This document shows positions 58,741 through 64,000 of a DNA stretch of 64,000 bases, piece after piece. The position numbers were made by a program, and so were the translations under genes. This DNA is from Symsagittifera roscoffensis (taxonomy: Eukaryota; Xenacoelomorpha; Acoela; Convolutidae), in contig NC_087064.1 in the NCBI RefSeq assembly GCF_963678635.1, positions 3,161,926-3,225,925 of the forward strand, given 5' to 3'. Under the pieces are notes generated by a model. The model was not told the origin of the DNA, searched no databases, and worked only from the letters and a program-made list of their open reading frames with translations. Position 1 is the stretch's first letter. Each line of letters opens with the position of its first letter.

Positions 58741-60480
58741 ATATTCATAGTTTTTCAGGATCAGAAGACTCAGTAAAAAGCATACAGTAAAATGTCTCTT
58801 ATCGAAAGATCATCTGTGCCTTTTTTGTGCACTAACAATGTAACTACACGCCCACAGTTTCCTTGATGCGCATTGAACCGAATAATTTACAGAGTTTATA
58901 CCAAAATCTGGCTAGGAATCGAAGGACTTTTGTAGAGTTGCCATTAATGATTTACCTCCTGTACAGGAAAAAGTTGAACCCAACATATTCTTTATCCTTA
59001 TCAATTTTGATATTCAAGAAAGAGAATAGGTTGCAGAATCAGCCCGGTGAAGTATTGAAAACATTGATAAGACAGTCAAATTGCTAACACTCAACAATCA
59101 AATACGAATGATGTTACTTGTTTCTTCAAGTGCTTTCAAATTGTTTAAGTTGTCGCACCTGTGACTGCTTCTTTAAAAGATCAGACGTATTCCACACACC
59201 TCAACGCGTACACGCTACGGGAAACAATGGTCGAGAAACTCGACAGATTCTTTATTCCTTATTTGAAGGATTGCCATCCAAGTCACCCGAAAAGTTGTCT
59301 ATGGTTTCATCTTCACGTTGCCTTGGTTTCTCGAAGCGCATCTTGTTTTGGTGACCTTGCACTCCCGAGCCAAAACGGTTCAACAGTCTCTCGATAACTT
59401 TTTTGCAGTATTCCGCTGAAATTGTTTTTTCGCCACCACGCAATTCAGGGCTGTCCCGTCCATTTTGATGCTGAGCGCACTGCATTTCTGTCTTTCTGTC
59501 ACGTCTCTTTCTTCCAAATGCAGCTTTATGACTTCTATCCAAGTATCTATACAACCGTCGGATTCATCCTTGTAACATCACGTTTTTTTATGATCCTGCG
59601 CGCATTGGTCCTGGACAATCTTGTGAGAACCGTCTCCAGGCATCTGTTCAGTGGTTGGAACGCTGCGGTTTTCGCTGTTGCATTCCCAAGAATATCCTGT
59701 CTGATCGTTCTTATCTGTTGTTTGGAACAGCCCTCCTGTTATATTGGCTTGGCTGAGCTCTTACCTGGTTCAAGAAATTCCAACCTGAGAAATCAACCCC
59801 TTCTACTCGCATGCGTCTGGCGCGGGTCATTCGTTCGCGACTGACCTACTGCCAGTAGAGCCACCTCAGCTAATCGTATGTTTCCTAGGCCTGTGACTCT
59901 CAGTGGCGCTGTTAGATGGTTTACCTCTTCCTCTCGTGGACCCATACGTCCTTCCTCTGTTCGAGTGCTCATTGAAGGTCACTCTCGGTTCTCTGCTAGC
60001 CTCCCTCGAGCGTTCCCATCTATTTCTTGATCCGTTCCTGTTTCCCAGAAGACCACCCAATCTGTTCAACATAGACTGAGTGCTTCATTCGATCAGTGCG
60101 TCTATCCTATTAACGAGATTCCCAAGAGTCTGCTCTTGTTGATTCCGAAGTTGCTCTATGTCGCCTCTCAATCGTTACTCTCTTTTGTTACAAATTTCCC
60201 GCTCGGCATGCCGCATTTATCTCCTCCCGCAGACATTCTCTCTCAATGTGAACTGCTCTCTCTTGTTCACTCATTCTGATTGAAATCTGTTCATTTTGCT
60301 TACCCATGCTATCCATATTTCTGGTCATGACTTCAATTTAGCTCCGTTGTCCACCAATTGAAACACTGGTGGTGGCGTCACCTTATTCACGGCAAGTAGT
60401 TTTTTGCTAACTGATACTCGCGCCACTTCTCTCTGTCTCGAAGTTCCTTCATACTCGGCTTCTAATTCTAAGAGTGTGGT
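57680..60480. repeat. Right copy of a duplicated composite block
   Basis: Matches the segments of the left copy in the same order but lacks about 2.3 kb between the plus-strand and minus-strand gag remnants. Confidence 0.75.
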
Positions 60481-61050
60481 CCCTGACCTGGTGACCCATG
60501 TCGCTACAGTTTGAGTGTCCGATTTGGTCCGTGATGATTTCACCAGAATTGTGCAATCCATTTATAGCCGTATTTATTGTTCTGGCGGCTTCACATTGAT
60601 CGGAAGAGCCATCCTCCGTTTTGACAGGTGCTGCGCTTTCATGGGTTGAGCTGCTGAAGCTCAACTGTGACCCAGTTTCTTCAAATCGTTCGTTTCGTCA
60701 CCCTCTTCCAGTTCTAATTACCATGGTAATTGGAAATAAATTTCCCAAAGTTTTCTTGACTCGTTCTGAAAACGAGGAAGACTTCGCTGCCTTCCTTGAC
60801 ACCCCCTGCATCATAGTATGGTCAATAGTAAGTGAGCCGTCTACTATTGGTTTTACAATCATATTGTCGACAAATTCCGACTATTCGTCGGGATCAAGGG
60901 TCCCCGTCGAAGTGGCAAAATCCTGTCCCTGTTCTACGGGAAATGATTCATTCGTTAACCGCTTGGTCGGGTTCACTTCGATTCTACGTCCGCTGGATCC
61001 TCTTCCAGAGCAGGGCGTCGATTTATCTCTAACTCCAACGTTCATCTTTT
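59100..61050 (-). mobile_element. Fossil LTR-retrotransposon gag, copy 2 (better preserved)
   Basis: Minus-strand pieces in order from the right: a Ser/Thr/Glu-rich segment (THESAAPVKTEDG), a segment with the heptad-like look of a coiled coil (near 60100-60200), an R/S/G-rich basic segment, and a capsid-like C-terminal segment with RQREDETIDNF, similar to the RQREDET-type motif of Ty3/gypsy Gag. The element is broken, with several interruptions. No pol and no LTR pair is recognisable nearby, so only the gag part appears to survive. Plus-strand ORFs at 59422-59844 and 60621-61052 are shadows. Confidence 0.55.
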
Positions 61051-62065
61051 GACTTCTCAGACCTTTCGGCGGCTCCTTGTTTTAATCATTTTGTCTAACA
61101 CTTTCCTCCCCTTTTTGTTCTGAGCCTTCTTGGTTCTTTCCACCAAAAAGGTCATTCATCGTATTCTTTTGAGACTTCGGTATAAACTTCCTAGAGCTAT
61201 CTCCGAGCGTAGGTATGCTAAACTTTGTCTAGACTCATCTTAACCTAATAATTGTTGCTGCTCACTAATTGATTTGCTTATTAATGTATTTGTTGTCTGA
61301 CAAACATTTGCAATAACTCAACACAATAATGTTCCGGAGTTAACTAACACGGAACCACCAATCTGATTAAGTTATAACGATTCAGTGTATCTTCCAATTT
61401 ATGCGCAGCAATGAATTATTGATCTTTTAATTTGAAATGCTAGCACAGTCAGATGATGTCAAGATGTCTAAAATATAGTGAACTCACTACTCATTTTAGA
61501 ACAATAAGTAGATTTTTAAAAAAAAACTTCAACTTGAAGAAAAAAAAGAAAAAAATATGTAGGTTGCGATCGGTTTGTTGCAATTTAGTCAAACTGGCTT
61601 CTAGAGAAAGAGCTTTTCCTGTTTAGTGCCGCACAAAACAAACAAAACTTGAAGGCAGTATCTTTCTCTCAAGTGAGCGCCTATCGCATCCACCGAGGTT
61701 TGTATTGCTCATGTGCCTTCGGATCGTCATTGCTAGTATACCAAATTTCACAAGGCGAACACTCCTCCAAAAAAATCAGTTTCTGATTCCAATAACAATA
61801 ATTCAATATCGTGTTTCTGTTATCGATTAGACCTAGAGTCGCAAATCTCCTGGAGTTTAGGTTTGTTGCAGTGCAATTATGGTTTTTCAGTTTTTATCTA
61901 AAGGCAACTTACCAATGCTGTTACTGATTTCTTGTCTTGCTTGGTCTGCCTGATCGTGCTAATAGCCTAATTTTTGTCCTCTAGAAGTCTGGCTTTCGTT
62001 TACGTACGTATTAAGATCCATACATTTCCGTTCGAAAATAAAAAGATTTCACTGTATTAGATCCC
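61050..62065. other. No recognisable feature
   Basis: Mixed-composition sequence without a convincing ORF. It may include flanking sequence of the gag fossil, but I see no repeat pair that would mark an LTR. Confidence 0.5.
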
Positions 62066-62355
62066 TCTTGATCTGCGTTCCGAATTGGCGAAAACAGGAC
62101 CCCTCTGAATTGAGACACCTCCAAATTGGCAAAGATATGACCCCTTCGGATTGACGAAAGCAAAACCCTTCCGGATTGGCAAAAATAAGCCCCTTTCAGA
62201 TAGGCAAAAACGGGATCCCTCCGGATTTGCGAAACTCTGAGGCTTTCGAATTTACAAAATGGGATCTTTCCGGATAGAGTCTTAGAGCTCTTTTATGCTA
62301 ATTATTTATTTAGAATGGGATCGTTCTGACTTTAGAACCCTCCGGATTGAAGCGA
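62065..62355 (+). repeat. Degenerate minisatellite of about 25 bp
   Basis: Diverged tandem copies of a motif close to CGGATTGGCAAAAA followed by an AGGACCCCTC-like part. The clearest copies run from about 62140 to 62240. Later copies (62240-62355) are interrupted by AT-rich sequence, and a single CCCTTCCGGATTGAGC recurs near 63458. Confidence 0.75.
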
Positions 62356-64000
62356 AGCTGCTTTTTTAACAATTTCCATTATATGGGATGGGGTCTACTA
62401 GCCGGCCTATTTTCGACTTGCTTACTGGTTTTAAGGTTCCTTAAACGTTCCTTTTGTCCAGAATAACGTAATAACGCCATATTGTACCGTTGTTACCGTT
62501 TGGTTGGGGTATTAGGGCATTCCAAAAAATTATATAAACCTGGAAGGGTCTATCTTCAAATACGGGTGTTTTTGTTTAAAAAAATCTAAAAGACTTTCTA
62601 TGCTTAATATTTTCACAAAAAATTTCTCACTTTTAAGCCTCTGTCATTCTCGTTCTCATGGTTTTAAATTAAATTGGATTGATCCAGTGATTCTCGAGTT
62701 GTAAAGCAAAACGCAAAATTTTAAAGCTAATGGTTTCCGCACAAATTTGCAGCATTTTTTGTCCTATAGACCTAAACAATCTCAATCTCTACTGAAAAGA
62801 CATATTTTTTTCTGGTTCAAGGCAAACAACTCGATAAAAAATGTTTCAGCTGAAAAATTTTTTTCACAATAACTTAATAAATTCAAAAAATTTTCATATT
62901 CTGCGGCGTTTTGCTTTTCCAAATATCACGAAAAATTGGATTCCGGTAGCGAATTGGTTCTAACATCGTCCGCACAAAATTCAACTGGTTTTGTAGTTTT
63001 CTTAGTAAAATTACAATGTAACTCACTAACTTCATTTTATCTGTTTCGAAAAAAATGGATATTTCAAAAATAGCGCTTTGAATTTCTATTTTAACACAAA
63101 ATAGCTATCACTATTTTGACACAAAAAAAAACGTTCTGTTTACGGTCTATTTGTTTGTAAAAAAAGTAAAAAGATATTAAAACGGGTAGTAAAAATATTT
63201 GTGATGATAGTAATATATACCTCCGGTTCTGATTAACATCCGAAGTATGGTTCTTAACTCGGAAAATTGCAACTTTTTAAGGGGCTCGCTACAGTACAGT
63301 CACTGTCCAGCTCCCCACAGAGTGATACCATGTTTTCTGTATCAAAGGGATACAAAACTTGAAACTTTACCAAACAGTCGATTGTTGTGGTTCATCCAAA
63401 ATTCTTTGCCGCACCCTCCATTGCTCGCTGGATCAGCCTTCGACTCCAATCACTTGACCCTTCCGGATTGAGCTCAAATTAGCATTAACGTGCTGAAATA
63501 CTACAACAACCCTACAGTAGAGGCGGAAAAAAAGGCTACAATTTTGATAGTAACGCTCGAGTTTGATATCAATGCCATAAACAACAGTAAATCTAACAAC
63601 TACAAACGAACAAATTGGATCACATCTCGTCTGAGGTGATAATTTCTAACGATTTTACAATTTTTAAATACTGTTTTTGGTTTTTTCGCTTAATTTAAAG
63701 TTTTTTTCTAGAGACTATAAAACTTTTCGATTGTTTTTTTTATATCTCTAATTATGCTTGGTCATTTACCGCTCAGAGAACGACGGGACGGCCGATCCTT
63801 CCACCCTTCACAATACGTGAGTTTTCTTTCTTAACTATGATGAAAAGCTAAACCGGGGTATCGCGAAGGCTTCTGCGTTCCAAATCATCCTTCCAGCTTA
63901 AAGTTAAGGGCTTCATTTAGAGCATCGGCTCGGAGTGAAGTGCTTTCGTTAAAGGGTCCGCCGATCATGCATTTAAAAGAATAACACCCTGGAGCGCCAT
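62355..64000. other. No recognisable feature
   Basis: AT-rich up to about 63240, then more mixed. The longest ORF, 74 codons at 63247-63471, shows no family signature. Nothing resembles an RNA gene. Confidence 0.5.

Noticed and set aside
63247-63471. 74-codon ORF near the right end
   Set aside because: No recognisable domain or signal and no support from neighbouring sequence.
61050-64000. LTR of the minus-strand gag fossil
   Set aside because: I looked for a direct repeat pair flanking the fossil and found none. The window may end before it, or it may have been lost.

Overview
The window looks like nematode nuclear DNA, most likely Caenorhabditis or a close relative. It is AT-rich with many short T and A runs, carries the TTTTCCCGCCAAAA-type motif that I recall as scattered through Caenorhabditis genomes, and holds decayed LTR-retrotransposon gag remnants. 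This assignment is an inference. I recognise no intact cellular protein-coding gene, no tRNA or rRNA gene and no CRISPR array.

Positions 1-51203 (about 80% of the window) are one long tandem array of direct repeats. The usual unit is about 1.63 kb. The window has the end of one unit, 28 units with both boundaries visible, and a last unit cut by a 200-N gap (51204-51403). Every unit opens with CTAGGTGG(C/T)CG or a near match. I sort the units by their opening block into classes A (17 units), B (5), C (2), D (2), E (2 plus the leading partial), F (1) and G (1). The bodies fall into two deep lineages, one shared by A/C/D/E and one by B/F and most of unit 20. Most units have the same order: opening block with a GC-rich hairpin (hp3), an AT-rich body of about 1.2 kb, a long hairpin (hp1), 220-240 nt, a second hairpin (hp2) followed by GCGAGTG, a small tail hairpin, and the next CTAGGTGG.

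The hairpins are the most notable feature. In hp3 the stem sequence differs completely between classes, yet both arms change together. In hp1 every stem change I found turns a Watson-Crick pair into a G.U pair when read as plus-strand RNA. In hp2 the stem is nearly invariant while the three loop bases vary. This suggests a structured plus-strand RNA, or selection on DNA cruciforms, in a family I cannot name. Units are also mosaics: near-identical units or tails are followed by different opening blocks, so exchange seems to break near CTAGGTGG.

Two units are outliers. Unit 1 (1006-3216) has diverged and lacks hp1. Unit 26 (42219-47185) is about 5 kb and holds about 3.8 kb of AT-rich DNA not found elsewhere in the window, including a perfect 38-bp palindrome.

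After the gap, 51404-61050 is a graveyard of broken retroelement-like sequence. A plus-strand gag-like remnant and a minus-strand gag remnant are each present twice, as two related blocks (about 51530-56620 and 57680-60480), the right block lacking about 2.3 kb of the middle. The last 3 kb holds a degenerate minisatellite of about 25 bp and otherwise nothing I recognise. The array encodes no convincing protein; short ORFs recur in it only because the repeat recurs.
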